From NCBI GenBank assembly GCA_946040795.1, contig CAMGCK010000002.1, forward strand, positions 16,179 through 80,178: 64,000 nucleotides of DNA, in the 5' to 3' direction. The notes below the pieces were generated by a model that had not been told where the DNA came from, did no database searches, and saw nothing but the letters and a program-made list of their open reading frames with translations. The position numbers and the translations under genes are program-made. This document shows positions 9,153 to 17,108 of the stretch, in pieces. The stretch's first letter is position 1. Each line of letters opens with the position of its first letter. Origin of the DNA: an uncultured Lachnospiraceae bacterium (GTDB lineage Bacteria; Bacillota; Clostridia; Lachnospirales; Lachnospiraceae).

Positions 9153-9452
9153 TTACAGGCCTGCGAAGATTTCGATTTCCTTGGAATCTTCAGTTAACCA
9201 AACGATTGCCTTCTTCACCTTATTGGTCTTACCTTCGGTACGACCGCGGCGCTTTGTCTTGCCGTCCATGTTTAAGGTGTTGACCTTTGCTACCTTGGTG
9301 CCCGGGAACATCTTCTCGACAGCCTCAGCGATCATGGTCTTATTAGCTTCGGTATGTACGAGGAAGGTGTACTTCTTATCAGCCATACCGTCCATGGACT
9401 TCTCAGTAACAACCGGTTTCAGGATGACGTCATAATACTGTACGTTTGCCAT
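9153..9452 (-). CDS. rplW: 50S ribosomal protein L23
   Basis: A 99-residue L23 with DVILKPVVTEKSMDGM, YTFLVHTEANKTMIAEAVEK and KVAKVNTLNMDGKTKRRGR, the family core. L23 sits at the tunnel exit and docks trigger factor and SRP. Its ATG overlaps the rplD stop by one base (TAATG), so translation is probably coupled. Confidence 0.97.
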   Translation of the reverse strand: MANVQYYDVILKPVVTEKSMDGMADKKYTFLVHTEANKTMIAEAVEKMFPGTKVAKVNTLNMDGKTKRRGRTEGKTNKVKKAIVWLTEDSKEIEIFAGL

Positions 9453-10072
9453 TATGCATATACCTCCTCGATTGCCTTTACTGCTGCCTTCGTAGCAACG
9501 AAAGCATCATACTTCAGAATGTCGTAAACATTGACTTCTGCAGCAGCGATGGTCTTAACGTTCTCAACATTTCTTGCGGAAAGGATCACGTTCTTGTCTT
9601 CGCTGTCCAGAACAACCAGTGCCTTTTCAACATGTAAGTTGTTCAGAACCTTTACGAAATTCTTGGTCTTTACTTCTTCCATCTTCAGCTCATCGAGGAC
9701 GATCATCTTGTCCTCAAGAACTCTGGATGTTAAAGCGCTCTTTAATGCAAGCTGCTTCTCTTTCTTGTTAAGCTTGAAAGAGTAGTCTCTCGGAACCGGA
9801 GCGAAGATCATTCCGCCGCCGACCCACTGTGCAGCTCTGGTAGAACCCTGTCTTGCATGACCGGTTCCCTTCTGTCTCCACGGCTTCTTACCACCGCCGG
9901 AAACTTCGTTACGAGTCTTTGCCTTCTGTGTACCCTGGCGCATAGCAGCGAGATGATTCACAACTGCCATCTTTACCAGATGCTCATTGACCTCAACGCC
10001 AAACACTGCATCGTTCAGTTCGATGGTGCCGGCCTGAGCGCCCTGCATATTATATACAGATACATTAGCCAT
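9452..10072 (-). CDS. rplD: 50S ribosomal protein L4
   Basis: A 206-residue L4 with the long basic loop region GGGKKPWRQKGTGHARQGS that lines the exit tunnel, followed by the globular Rossmann-like part. In Escherichia coli, L4 also represses the S10 operon; whether that applies here is not known, although the rpsJ leader is clearly structured. It follows rplC by 30 bases. Confidence 0.98.
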   Translation of the reverse strand: MANVSVYNMQGAQAGTIELNDAVFGVEVNEHLVKMAVVNHLAAMRQGTQKAKTRNEVSGGGKKPWRQKGTGHARQGSTRAAQWVGGGMIFAPVPRDYSFKLNKKEKQLALKSALTSRVLEDKMIVLDELKMEEVKTKNFVKVLNNLHVEKALVVLDSEDKNVILSARNVENVKTIAAAEVNVYDILKYDAFVATKAAVKAIEEVYA

Positions 10073-10102
10073 GTGTCATTCCTCCTTTCATCGACCTCAC
10101 TG

Positions 10103-10738
10103 TTACTTTGCAGACTTAACTGCTTCGCGAACAGTGATGAGTGCTTTCTTTGCGCCCGGGACAGAGCCCTTGACTAAAAGAAGATTGTTCTCGGCATCTA
10201 CACGGACCACTTCCAGATTCTGGATGGTGACCTTAACGGCACCCATATGGCCAGGCATGCCTTTGCCCTTACGGACATGGCTCGGAGTAGCGCTGGAACC
10301 GTTGGAACCCTGATGACGATGGAACTTGGAACCGTGAGCCATGGGTCCTCTGTGCTGACCAAATCTCTTGATCGCACCCTGGAAGCCCTTACCCTTTGAA
10401 ATAGCGGTAACATCGATCTTGTCGCCGGCTGCGAATACATCGGCCTTGATCTCATCTGCTACTGCGTAATCAGCGGCATTCTCAAGCTTGAACTCGCGGA
10501 TGAATCTCTTGCAAGCCACACCGGCGTTCTTGAATACGGTCTTCTGTGCATTGTTAACTAATTTTTCTCTGATGTCGCCATAACCGACTACAACAGCCTC
10601 GTAACCGTCGTTCTCCACAGTCTTCTTCTGGATGACTGCGCAGGGACCTGCAGCAAGGACAGTTACCGGGATCAGCATACCGGCTTCGTCGAAAATCTGA
10701 GTCATTCCGACTTTTGTTGCTAAGATCGCTTTCTTCAT
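10103..10738 (-). CDS. rplC: 50S ribosomal protein L3
   Basis: A 211-residue L3 starting [20 protein letters not shown], with the signature [20 protein letters not shown] and [14 protein letters not shown] near the C terminus. L3 reaches the peptidyl-transferase centre and starts 50S assembly. AGGAGGTAAAAA lies just upstream of the ATG, immediately after a stable hairpin in the spacer. Confidence 0.98.
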   Translation of the reverse strand: MKKAILATKVGMTQIFDEAGMLIPVTVLAAGPCAVIQKKTVENDGYEAVVVGYGDIREKLVNNAQKTVFKNAGVACKRFIREFKLENAADYAVADEIKADVFAAGDKIDVTAISKGKGFQGAIKRFGQHRGPMAHGSKFHRHQGSNGSSATPSHVRKGKGMPGHMGAVKVTIQNLEVVRVDAENNLLLVKGSVPGAKKALITVREAVKSAK

Positions 10739-10854
10739 TTTTTACCTCCTGTTGATCTACAGCGGATTAGGACCCGAAGTCCCAATCATCCTAGTACAGC
10801 AGATATAAACCTATATCAACTATCTCAGGACATTTTGTTTTAAGCTAAAGCGGA
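10739..10854 (-). promoter_or_regulatory. Structured spacer between rpsJ and rplC
   Basis: No gene is present. On the minus strand a 9-bp hairpin GATTGGGAC-TTCGG-GTCCTAATC (one G-U pair) lies about 20 bases before the rplC ribosome-binding site. A second stem GATATA/TATATC lies upstream, and GTTGAT/ATCAAC could close the whole region. No U-tract follows, so this looks like a translational or processing element rather than a terminator. Confidence 0.5.
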
Positions 10855-11169
10855 TTACTGCATCTTGATGTTGATGCTTACACCTGCCGGCATTTCCAGC
10901 TTGGATAAAGCGTCTACAACCTTCTGATTCGGTGCAATGACATCGATCAGTCTCTTATGCGTTCTCTGCTCGAACTGCTCTCTGGAGTCCTTGTACTTGT
11001 GTACCGCACGAATGATGGTTACTACCTCTTTCTTCGTGGGAAGCGGTACCGGACCGCTCACTAAAGCGCCAGCCTTCTTAACGGTATCTACGATCTTTGC
11101 CGCAGACTGGTCGATCAGCTGATGATCATACGCCTTTAAAGTGATTCTCATAACATTCTTGGTTGCCAT
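10855..11169 (-). CDS. rpsJ: 30S ribosomal protein S10
   Basis: A 104-residue S10 with [20 protein letters not shown], the [14 protein letters not shown] loop and [19 protein letters not shown]10 is a 30S head protein that also serves as NusE in antitermination. It is the first gene of the operon. The upstream neighbour is yajC, not tuf. The initiation region has GGAGG, then GCGAC, seven Ts and ATG. Confidence 0.98.
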   Translation of the reverse strand: MATKNVMRITLKAYDHQLIDQSAAKIVDTVKKAGALVSGPVPLPTKKEVVTIIRAVHKYKDSREQFEQRTHKRLIDVIAPNQKVVDALSKLEMPAGVSINIKMQ

Positions 11170-11400
11170 AAAAAAAGTCGCCTCCTTTTCGCACTTTTTG
11201 AAAGTACGACAAGCGGTGACTGTACACTAGTCCGTGTGTGTCCCGTAGGTTCACACACTTTGCTTCTACCTGCTTTGTAGATTCGTTGTACAGTGACTTG
11301 TCGCCAGTTTTGGTAACTTGACATTCGCTCCACGGAAAACCCGGATCCCTGCAACAGGTCCGGCAACCTCACGCTTCATCGCTATCATGTCACAGCAACG
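11170..11400 (-). promoter_or_regulatory. S10 operon 5' leader with three-way junction and possible SD switch
   Basis: The leader is about 230 bases. A closing stem pairs 11207-11213 with 11297-11303 (CGACAAG/CTTGTCG) and 11220-11226 with 11287-11293 (CTGTACA/TGTACAG). Inside it are two hairpins: GTGTGTG/CACACAC (11234-11258) and TCTAC/GTAGA (11265-11281). Next to the start codon, 11193-11199 can pair with 11172-11178, placing the AAGGAGG in the loop. Alternatively, 11192-11208 fold on themselves as a GTACTTT/AAAGTGC hairpin. This fits a ribosomal-protein autoregulatory leader, but no known class was recognised. Confidence 0.7.
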
Positions 11401-11403
11401 TAT

Positions 11404-11432
11404 AATATAACACAACCGCCTGCAGATTGCAA
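11404..11432 (-). promoter_or_regulatory. Promoter of the S10-spc operon
   Basis: On the minus strand, TTGCAA (11427-11432) and TATATT (11404-11409) are separated by exactly 17 bases, a good sigma-A pattern. It lies about 230 bases before rpsJ and after yajC, and is the only strong promoter seen for the whole ribosomal cluster. The start of transcription would be near 11397. Confidence 0.75.
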
Positions 11433-11484
11433 GCGGTTTTCGTGTTTTTTTAATATTTTTTCGAAGAAAATTTTGGTAAATTCT

Positions 11485-11503
11485 AACGAACTTTTTGTTC
11501 GTT
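11485..11503 (-). terminator. Hairpin after yajC
   Basis: AACGAAC, five bases, GTTCGTT form a 7-bp stem just downstream of the yajC stop. The T-run follows on the plus strand (GTTCGTTTTT). On the minus strand only AGAATTT follows, so it may be a weak terminator for yajC or a 3' stabiliser. Confidence 0.45.
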
Positions 11504-11526
11504 TTTAAGCTTCCGTTTTGAAGTTC

Positions 11527-11958
11527 TTACTTCTTAACGACTTTCTTTTCCGTTTCCTTGTTTTCAGCCGGTTCTGCCGGAGCATATCCTTCCGGATGCT
11601 CAAGCTGAACAACTGCAGCCTTCTGCATCGGGATACGGCAGTTCTTGTTGTTGCCGAACTCAACGATGACGGTATCGTCCGTGATGTCGATGACCACACC
11701 GTAGAAACCGGACGTGGTAAGAACGGTATCACCAACCATCATGGAAGCCAGCATCTCTCTCTGTTCCTTCTCCTGCTTCTTCTGCGGGCGGATGGCAATG
11801 AAGTACATGGCGCCAAAGAATACCGCCATTACGATCACATACATCAGAATACCCTGCGCACCCATGCCGGCGCCTTCTGCAGCGTCACCGGCTGCCGGCA
11901 TACATCCGGATAAAGCAAGCATCATAACTGCAAATGCAGCAAGTGCGAATTTCTTCAT
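11527..11958 (-). CDS. yajC: YajC, Sec translocase accessory subunit, with lipobox
   Basis: A 143-residue protein with the YajC core: a transmembrane helix (about 36-54, ILMYVIVMAVFFGAMYFIAI), then RPQKKQEKEQREMLASM and the small beta domain GDTVLTTSGFYGVVIDITDD. YajC associates with SecDF-YidC. The N terminus is a signal peptide ending in LSGC (Cys19), a lipobox, so the mature N terminus may be lipidated outside the cell, which agrees with an N-out topology. The C-terminal 35 residues are charged, low-complexity sequence. It follows tgt and secDF. Confidence 0.92.
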   Translation of the reverse strand: MKKFALAAFAVMMLALSGCMPAAGDAAEGAGMGAQGILMYVIVMAVFFGAMYFIAIRPQKKQEKEQREMLASMMVGDTVLTTSGFYGVVIDITDDTVIVEFGNNKNCRIPMQKAAVVQLEHPEGYAPAEPAENKETEKKVVKK

Positions 11959-11987
11959 AGTTTACTCCTCCTGATCATTCATGCGTT

Positions 11988-13124
11988 TCAGCGATCGCCC
12001 TCGGCCATAGACTGAAGCACATTATATTTATACTCTTTAAAGTTTCCATTGTCAAGGGCGTCGCGGATCTCCTCCATCAGATGATTGTAAAAATACAGGT
12101 TATGAAGGACACACATACGCATGCCGAGCATTTCCTTAGCCTTTAACAGATGACGCACATACGCGCGGGAATAATTGCGGCAGGTCGGACACATGCAGCC
12201 CTCTTCAATGGGACGCATGTCGCGCTCATACTTCGCATTGAACAGATTCAGTTTGCCGTGATGGGTGTAGACGTGACCGTGGCGGCCGTTTCTGGAGGGA
12301 TAGACGCAGTCAAAGAAGTCAATACCTCTCTCCACGCCCTCCAGGATATTGGCCGGGGTTCCGACACCCATCAGATAAGTGGGTTTGTTTTCCGGAAGAT
12401 GCGGGACCACCTCATCGAGAATGTAGTACATCTCCTCATGGCTCTCTCCCACCGCCAGTCCGCCCACGGCATAACCGTCCAGGTCCATGTCGGCGATGGT
12501 CTTGGCATGCGCCACGCGGATGTCATCGATGATGCCGCCCTGGTTAATGCCAAAAAGAAGCTGTTCCTTATTAATAGTCGTTTCCAGTGAATTCAGCCGG
12601 TCCATTTCCTTTTTGCAGCGTTCCAGCCAACGGGTCGTACGATCGACGGACGGCTGAATGTAACTGCGCTCCGCCAGTGCCGGCGGACATTCATCGAACG
12701 CCATCGCAATGGTGGATGCCAGGTTGGACTGGATCTGCATGGATTCCTCCGGTCCCATGAAGATGGGTCTTCCGTCGATGTGAGAATGGAAGTAAACACC
12801 CTCTTCCTTGATCTTGCGGATGCCCGCAAGGGAAAACACCTGGAAGCCGCCGGAGTCCGTTAAAATGGGCTTTTTCCAGTTCATAAAGGCATGCAGGCCG
12901 CCCAGATCGTGAATCAGCTGATCACCCGGACGCACATGCAGATGATAGGTATTGGAAAGCTCCACCTGCGTACCGATCTCATTCAGATCCGTGGTATCGA
13001 CCGCGCCCTTGATGGCCGCGACCGTTCCCACGTTCATAAACACCGGGGTCTCGATGGTTCCGTGCACCGTTTCCATGTGCGCGCGCTTCGCACGTCCTTC
13101 TTTTTTCAGAATCTCGTATTTCAT
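11988..13124 (-). CDS. tgt: tRNA-guanine transglycosylase (queuine tRNA-ribosyltransferase)
   Basis: A 378-residue TIM-barrel enzyme of usual length that exchanges the wobble guanine of GUN tRNAs for a queuosine precursor. Visible are KKPILTDSGGFQVFSL (catalytic Asp region), LLFGINQGG, DGYAVGGLAVGE, FDCVYPSRNGRHGHVYT (nucleophile Asp) and the zinc site CMCPTC with a later Cys-His pair near MCVLHN. Gene order here is secDF-tgt-yajC, while many bacteria have tgt-yajC-secDF. An AGGAAG site precedes the ATG. Confidence 0.97.
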   Translation of the reverse strand: MKYEILKKEGRAKRAHMETVHGTIETPVFMNVGTVAAIKGAVDTTDLNEIGTQVELSNTYHLHVRPGDQLIHDLGGLHAFMNWKKPILTDSGGFQVFSLAGIRKIKEEGVYFHSHIDGRPIFMGPEESMQIQSNLASTIAMAFDECPPALAERSYIQPSVDRTTRWLERCKKEMDRLNSLETTINKEQLLFGINQGGIIDDIRVAHAKTIADMDLDGYAVGGLAVGESHEEMYYILDEVVPHLPENKPTYLMGVGTPANILEGVERGIDFFDCVYPSRNGRHGHVYTHHGKLNLFNAKYERDMRPIEEGCMCPTCRNYSRAYVRHLLKAKEMLGMRMCVLHNLYFYNHLMEEIRDALDNGNFKEYKYNVLQSMAEGDR

Positions 13125-13187
13125 CGCTCTCTTCCTTTATAAAAGAATGTATCCCGTACTCTCTTCCGGGGCCGATGTCCAAATCAT

Positions 13188-13217
13188 AAAAATGGGCCCT
13201 CTTTCATAAGAGGACCC
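13188..13217 (-). terminator. Intrinsic terminator after secDF
   Basis: On the minus strand, GGGTCCTCTT (13217-13208), a 4-base loop and AAGAGGGCCC (13203-13194) pair over 10 bp with one T-G pair. An ATTTTT tract follows. It lies between the secDF stop and the tgt start, so tgt probably has reduced read-through or its own start site. Confidence 0.8.
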
Positions 13218-13283
13218 TTTCAAATTCCGTCTGCGCGGTCCGGCAGTTCATCGACAGGACCGCGTAATGCAGGATCATTTTTC

Positions 13284-15446
13284 TTATTTCTTCTTTGCGC
13301 CGATCTTCGTCTTGAAGAGATACCACATGGAACCGCTCAGGCAGATGGAAGAATAAGCACCGACAACGATGCCCACCATCAGCGGAAGCGCGAACTCACG
13401 GATAGCGGTAACGCCGAGTACATACAGTGCAGCGACCATGATGAAGGTGGTCAGTGAAGTATATACGGAACGGCCGAGGGTCTGCGTGACGGAAAGGTTG
13501 ACGACCTCCTCCAGCGGAGCCTTGTGGCCAAGCGCCATCTGATTCTCACGGATACGGTCAAATACGACGATGGTCGCATTGATGGAGTAACCGACAAGCG
13601 TCAGCATGCAGGCGATGAAGGTATTGCCGACCGTCCAGCGGAACAGTGCGTAGCAAGCCAGAACGACCAGAACGTCATGTACCAGAGCAAGTACGGATGC
13701 AGACGCAAAACGGATGTCGCGGAAGCGGATCCAGATGTAGATCAGCATGACGATGGATGCCAGAATGACGGAGATGATGGCTGAACGAGCCATTTCCGCA
13801 GATACCGTAGCGGAGATGTTCTCATAGGTGATGGAAGACGGATCAATGCCGAACTTTTCTTCCAGCATGTCGTACAGCGCGGTACGCTGCTCCTGAGTCA
13901 GTTCCTGCGTCTTGATGATGACTTCATTGGAACCGACGACCGGAGTCAGGACGATGTCCGTGGAACCGATGACTGCCGCGATCTCCGGCTGGACTTCGGT
14001 CTCCAGCTGTTCAACGTTTCTGTTCTCATTGAAGACAACATCGGTGGAGGTACCGCCGACGAAGTCCAGGCTGTAGTTCAGTGCATAAGACTTTGCACCG
14101 AATACGATCATGGCAATGATGCCTGCTGTGATCACAACACCGGATACACAGAAATAGATATTCTTCTTGGAAAGGAAATTCTTGGAAACAGCCGGCTTCT
14201 TTTCACCGTACCACTTCTTGGACTTGAAGCCGATCGCATACAGAGCCTTGATCAGCAGTCTGGTCACAACAAGAGCGGTGAACATGGAAAGTACGATGCC
14301 GAGTGCCAGGGTGATGGCAAAGCCCTTGACAGTACCGGTACCGAAGATATACAGAACCAGTGCTGCAAGAAGGGTCGTTACGTTGCCGTCGATGATGGCA
14401 GACAGTGCCTTGTGGAAGCCTGCGTTGATGGCAGAAGCCACATTGTTGCCAAGACCGATCTCTTCACGGATACGGGAGAAAATGATAACGTTTGCGTCAA
14501 CAGCCATACCGATGCCGAGGATGATACCGGCAATACCCGGAAGCGTCAGGGTGATCTCATGATTGAATGCCGCAAGCAGGACCACGATCAGGCCGGTATA
14601 GGATACCAGCGCGACAGAAGCCGCGAAACCGGGCATGCGGTACAGAACGATCATCAGAATAACGACCAGTGCAAGACCGATAAGAGCTGCCACTAAGGAA
14701 GTGGAGATGGCCTTGGAACCCAGCTGCGCGCCGACAACCTGCGAACGGAGCTCGGTAAGTTCTACCGGCAGCGCACCGATACGGATGTAGGATGCAAGGG
14801 TATCAGCGGTCTCATAGGTGAAGTTGCCTTCGATCTGGCAGGTCGGGCTGGTGATCTGCTCGGTACAGGTCGGATTGGAAATGATCTGACCGTCATATAC
14901 GATGTATAACGGTTTGCCGGTACCTGCGATCTCACCGGTGACCTTGGAGAATTTCTCCTGGCCGGCATCGGTCAGCGTCAGCATGACCACATAATTGTTT
15001 TCAGAATCCGCACCGGCCTGAGCAGCGGAAATATCGTTGCCGTCCATGACCTTGGAGCCCATAACGTCAGAGCTGTCCGTGCAGAAGATCAGTGAACCCG
15101 GAGTACCGAGTTCCTGAAGAACGGTGTTCGCATCCGTCTCACCCGGGATGTCGATGGTGATGCGGTCGGAACCTTCCTGATATACATTGGCCTCAGTAGA
15201 GTAGCCTGCAACACGAAGCTTCATCTTGCGGATGGTATCATCCATATCCTGCTGGGACGGCGTCTCTCCGACTGCCTGATAGGTGATGCTGACACCGCCT
15301 CTTAAGTCGAGACCGAGCTTGATGTCTGAAATGCTGCCGGAGTATTCATAGCCGTAACCGCGAATTGCCGTGAACAGTACAAATGCAAGGATCACTGCGA
15401 AAACAACGAGGCTGATGACTCCGCGTTTCTTAGAATAGGAGTTCAT
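13284..15446 (-). CDS. secDF: Fused protein translocase subunit SecDF
   Basis: A 720-residue single-chain fusion of SecD (about 1-420) and SecF (about 430-720). The SecD half has LGLDLRGGVSITYQAVGE, a large extracellular P1 domain and IILGIGMAVDANVIIFSRIR. The SecF half has NYSLDFVGGTSTDVVFNE and LVGYSINATIVVFDRIREN. SecDF uses the proton gradient to pull exported proteins out of the SecYEG channel. Separate secD and secF are more common; fusions occur in Firmicutes. The gene has its own consensus promoter with a terminator-like hairpin at the mRNA 5' end. Confidence 0.97.
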   Translation of the reverse strand: MNSYSKKRGVISLVVFAVILAFVLFTAIRGYGYEYSGSISDIKLGLDLRGGVSITYQAVGETPSQQDMDDTIRKMKLRVAGYSTEANVYQEGSDRITIDIPGETDANTVLQELGTPGSLIFCTDSSDVMGSKVMDGNDISAAQAGADSENNYVVMLTLTDAGQEKFSKVTGEIAGTGKPLYIVYDGQIISNPTCTEQITSPTCQIEGNFTYETADTLASYIRIGALPVELTELRSQVVGAQLGSKAISTSLVAALIGLALVVILMIVLYRMPGFAASVALVSYTGLIVVLLAAFNHEITLTLPGIAGIILGIGMAVDANVIIFSRIREEIGLGNNVASAINAGFHKALSAIIDGNVTTLLAALVLYIFGTGTVKGFAITLALGIVLSMFTALVVTRLLIKALYAIGFKSKKWYGEKKPAVSKNFLSKKNIYFCVSGVVITAGIIAMIVFGAKSYALNYSLDFVGGTSTDVVFNENRNVEQLETEVQPEIAAVIGSTDIVLTPVVGSNEVIIKTQELTQEQRTALYDMLEEKFGIDPSSITYENISATVSAEMARSAIISVILASIVMLIYIWIRFRDIRFASASVLALVHDVLVVLACYALFRWTVGNTFIACMLTLVGYSINATIVVFDRIRENQMALGHKAPLEEVVNLSVTQTLGRSVYTSLTTFIMVAALYVLGVTAIREFALPLMVGIVVGAYSSICLSGSMWYLFKTKIGAKKK

Positions 15447-15463
15447 GTTGTTATTCCTTTCTT

Positions 15464-15503
15464 AAAAAAATCCGGTTGCAGGACATAAAAGGTCCTGCAA
15501 CCG
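15464..15503 (-). terminator. Perfect 12-bp hairpin plus U7 between the secDF promoter and start codon
   Basis: CGGTTGCAGGAC (15503-15492) pairs perfectly with GTCCTGCAACCG (15484-15473) on the minus strand, followed by GGA and seven Ts (15470-15464). This is a textbook intrinsic terminator for transcripts coming from the MATE gene. However, the secDF promoter starts transcription at or just before the first stem base, so every secDF mRNA would begin with this element. Confidence 0.85.
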
Positions 15504-15507
15504 AAGC

Positions 15508-15536
15508 ATTATAACACTTTTTTTCAATGATTTCAA
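15508..15536 (-). promoter_or_regulatory. Promoter of secDF
   Basis: TTGAAA (15531-15536) and a perfect TATAAT (15508-15513) are separated by 17 bases on the minus strand. The predicted start, near 15501, coincides with the base of the following hairpin. AAAGGAAT serves as the ribosome-binding site before the ATG at 15446. Confidence 0.85.
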
Positions 15537-15616
15537 TTCTTTTTCAGTTAATACTTACAGAATTGATTATTTTCCCGGGCTCTTATGCCCTCTTTCCGGC
15601 CGGTCGGATCATTCCG

Positions 15617-17002
15617 TCATTCTCTGAGACGCTTTCTCCATCCGCCCTTCATATAGAACACCAGGGACAGTACCGCGCCCACGAGCCATGCAAAGAGAAG
15701 GGATGCCGGCAGGATGTGATAGTCACCGCTCGGCATGGACTCACTGCGGGTAAGATACGCCATGAGGTATGCGACAGGAATTCGGAATACCACGGTGGTG
15801 AGGAGACCGATCCACATCGGAGTCATTGTGTCGCCGCAGCCGCGCATGGTGCCCTGCAGGCTCTGACTCATGGCCATGCAGATATAGCCCAGACCCAGGA
15901 TACGCATGAATTCATTGGAAATACGGATCAGATCGTCTGTTTTGGTGAAGAGGCCCATGACATATTTGCCGAAGACCAGGACCACGCCGACCAGTACCGC
16001 GACGACACCAACGGAGATCAATGTGCCCTGCTTGACGCCCTTATGGATGCGGTCATACTTCTTAGCGCCCAGGTTCTGACCGGCATAGGTGGTCATGGCG
16101 CCCGCAAAGGAGAATACAGGCATCATGGCAAAACCATCGATACGCATGACGATGACATTGGCGGCGATGATCTGCTCACCGAAGGAGTTCGTCAGGGACT
16201 GCACGACGACCATGGACATGGAGAAGATGGCCTGCGACAGACCGGATGGAAGCCCCAGCTTGATGATGCTGCCGGAATACTTCTTTGAAAGGCGGACATA
16301 TTTCCATTTAAGATCAAAGAATTCCTTCATCTGTGAAAGTCGGATCAGACAGAGTACACTGGATACCACCTGCGCAATGACCGTTGCCAGTGCAACGCCG
16401 GCAACACCCATACCGAACTTTGCCACGAACACAAGGTCCAGCACAATGTTCAGACCGCAGGCCACCAGAAGATAAACAAGAGCCGCCAGCGAATCGCCGA
16501 GGCCTCGCAGGATACCGCTCAGGATATTATAGAACGACATGCCAATCAGACCGAGGAACAGGATCACCAGGTAATCCACACACCAGTCCAGAATGGATTC
16601 CGGTGTGTTCAGCATGACGAGCAGCGGCCGGGCCACCAGCGGTCCTATGATCATGATGATCAAAGAAGACAGGATCGTCAGAAGAATACTGGTTCCGATG
16701 GCATGCGAAAGATCTTCACGCACACGCGCTCCCACATACTGTGAAACCATGATGGTCGCGCCGGTGGAGATACCGACAAACAGTACCAGAAGCAGATTAT
16801 AAATAGGTGCAGCGCTGCCGACTGCGGCAAGCGCGTTATCGCCGACATAATTGCCGACTACGATGGAGTCCACCGTATTGTAAAGCTGCTGCGCGATGTT
16901 TCCGATCAGCATCGGCACGGCAAAGGCAATGATCTTGGATGAAGGTTTGCCTTCTGTCATGTCGATGGGCTGGAACATGCGCTTTAAAAAGCTGTCTTTC
17001 AT
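15617..17002 (-). CDS. MATE family multidrug/sodium exporter
   Basis: A 461-residue protein with about 12 hydrophobic helices and two related halves, the NorM/DinF-type MATE layout. Visible are the N-terminal GKPSSKIIAFAVPMLIGNIAQ, the conserved QQLYNTVDSIVVGNYVG, and GAMTTYAGQNLGAKKYDRI. It would export cationic compounds or drugs in exchange for sodium or protons; the substrate is unknown. The reading frame is open further upstream, but the ATG at 17002 follows AGAGGGATT and gives a normal N terminus. Confidence 0.92.
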   Translation of the reverse strand: MKDSFLKRMFQPIDMTEGKPSSKIIAFAVPMLIGNIAQQLYNTVDSIVVGNYVGDNALAAVGSAAPIYNLLLVLFVGISTGATIMVSQYVGARVREDLSHAIGTSILLTILSSLIIMIIGPLVARPLLVMLNTPESILDWCVDYLVILFLGLIGMSFYNILSGILRGLGDSLAALVYLLVACGLNIVLDLVFVAKFGMGVAGVALATVIAQVVSSVLCLIRLSQMKEFFDLKWKYVRLSKKYSGSIIKLGLPSGLSQAIFSMSMVVVQSLTNSFGEQIIAANVIVMRIDGFAMMPVFSFAGAMTTYAGQNLGAKKYDRIHKGVKQGTLISVGVVAVLVGVVLVFGKYVMGLFTKTDDLIRISNEFMRILGLGYICMAMSQSLQGTMRGCGDTMTPMWIGLLTTVVFRIPVAYLMAYLTRSESMPSGDYHILPASLLFAWLVGAVLSLVFYMKGGWRKRLRE

Positions 17003-17017
17003 AATCCCTCTTTTCCG

Positions 17018-17037
17018 AACGGACACGGATGTCCGTT
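17018..17037 (-). promoter_or_regulatory. Hairpin just upstream of the MATE gene
   Basis: AACGGAC, six bases, GTCCGTT form a 7-bp stem 15 bases before the MATE start codon, right upstream of its ribosome-binding site. It has no U-tract. It could be an operator (a dyad for a repressor) or limit translation. Its role is not known. Confidence 0.4.
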
Positions 17038-17038
17038 C

Positions 17039-17074
17039 AAAAAGGCAGCCCCTTTGTACGCACAAGAGGGCTGC
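17039..17074 (-). terminator. Terminator of the aldo/keto reductase gene
   Basis: On the minus strand, GCAGCCC and GGGCTGC form the base of a stem continued by TTGT/ACAA, followed by CTTTTT. It lies 35 bases past the stop codon of the reductase gene. Confidence 0.75.
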
Positions 17075-17108
17075 GCATGTTACATTAATAATGATTCCGT
17101 GATCCGGA

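Noticed and set aside
11148..11372. A 74-codon frame in the rpsJ leader (minus strand)
   Set aside because: It overlaps the start of rpsJ in another frame and runs through the leader stems, so RNA structure explains the sequence better.
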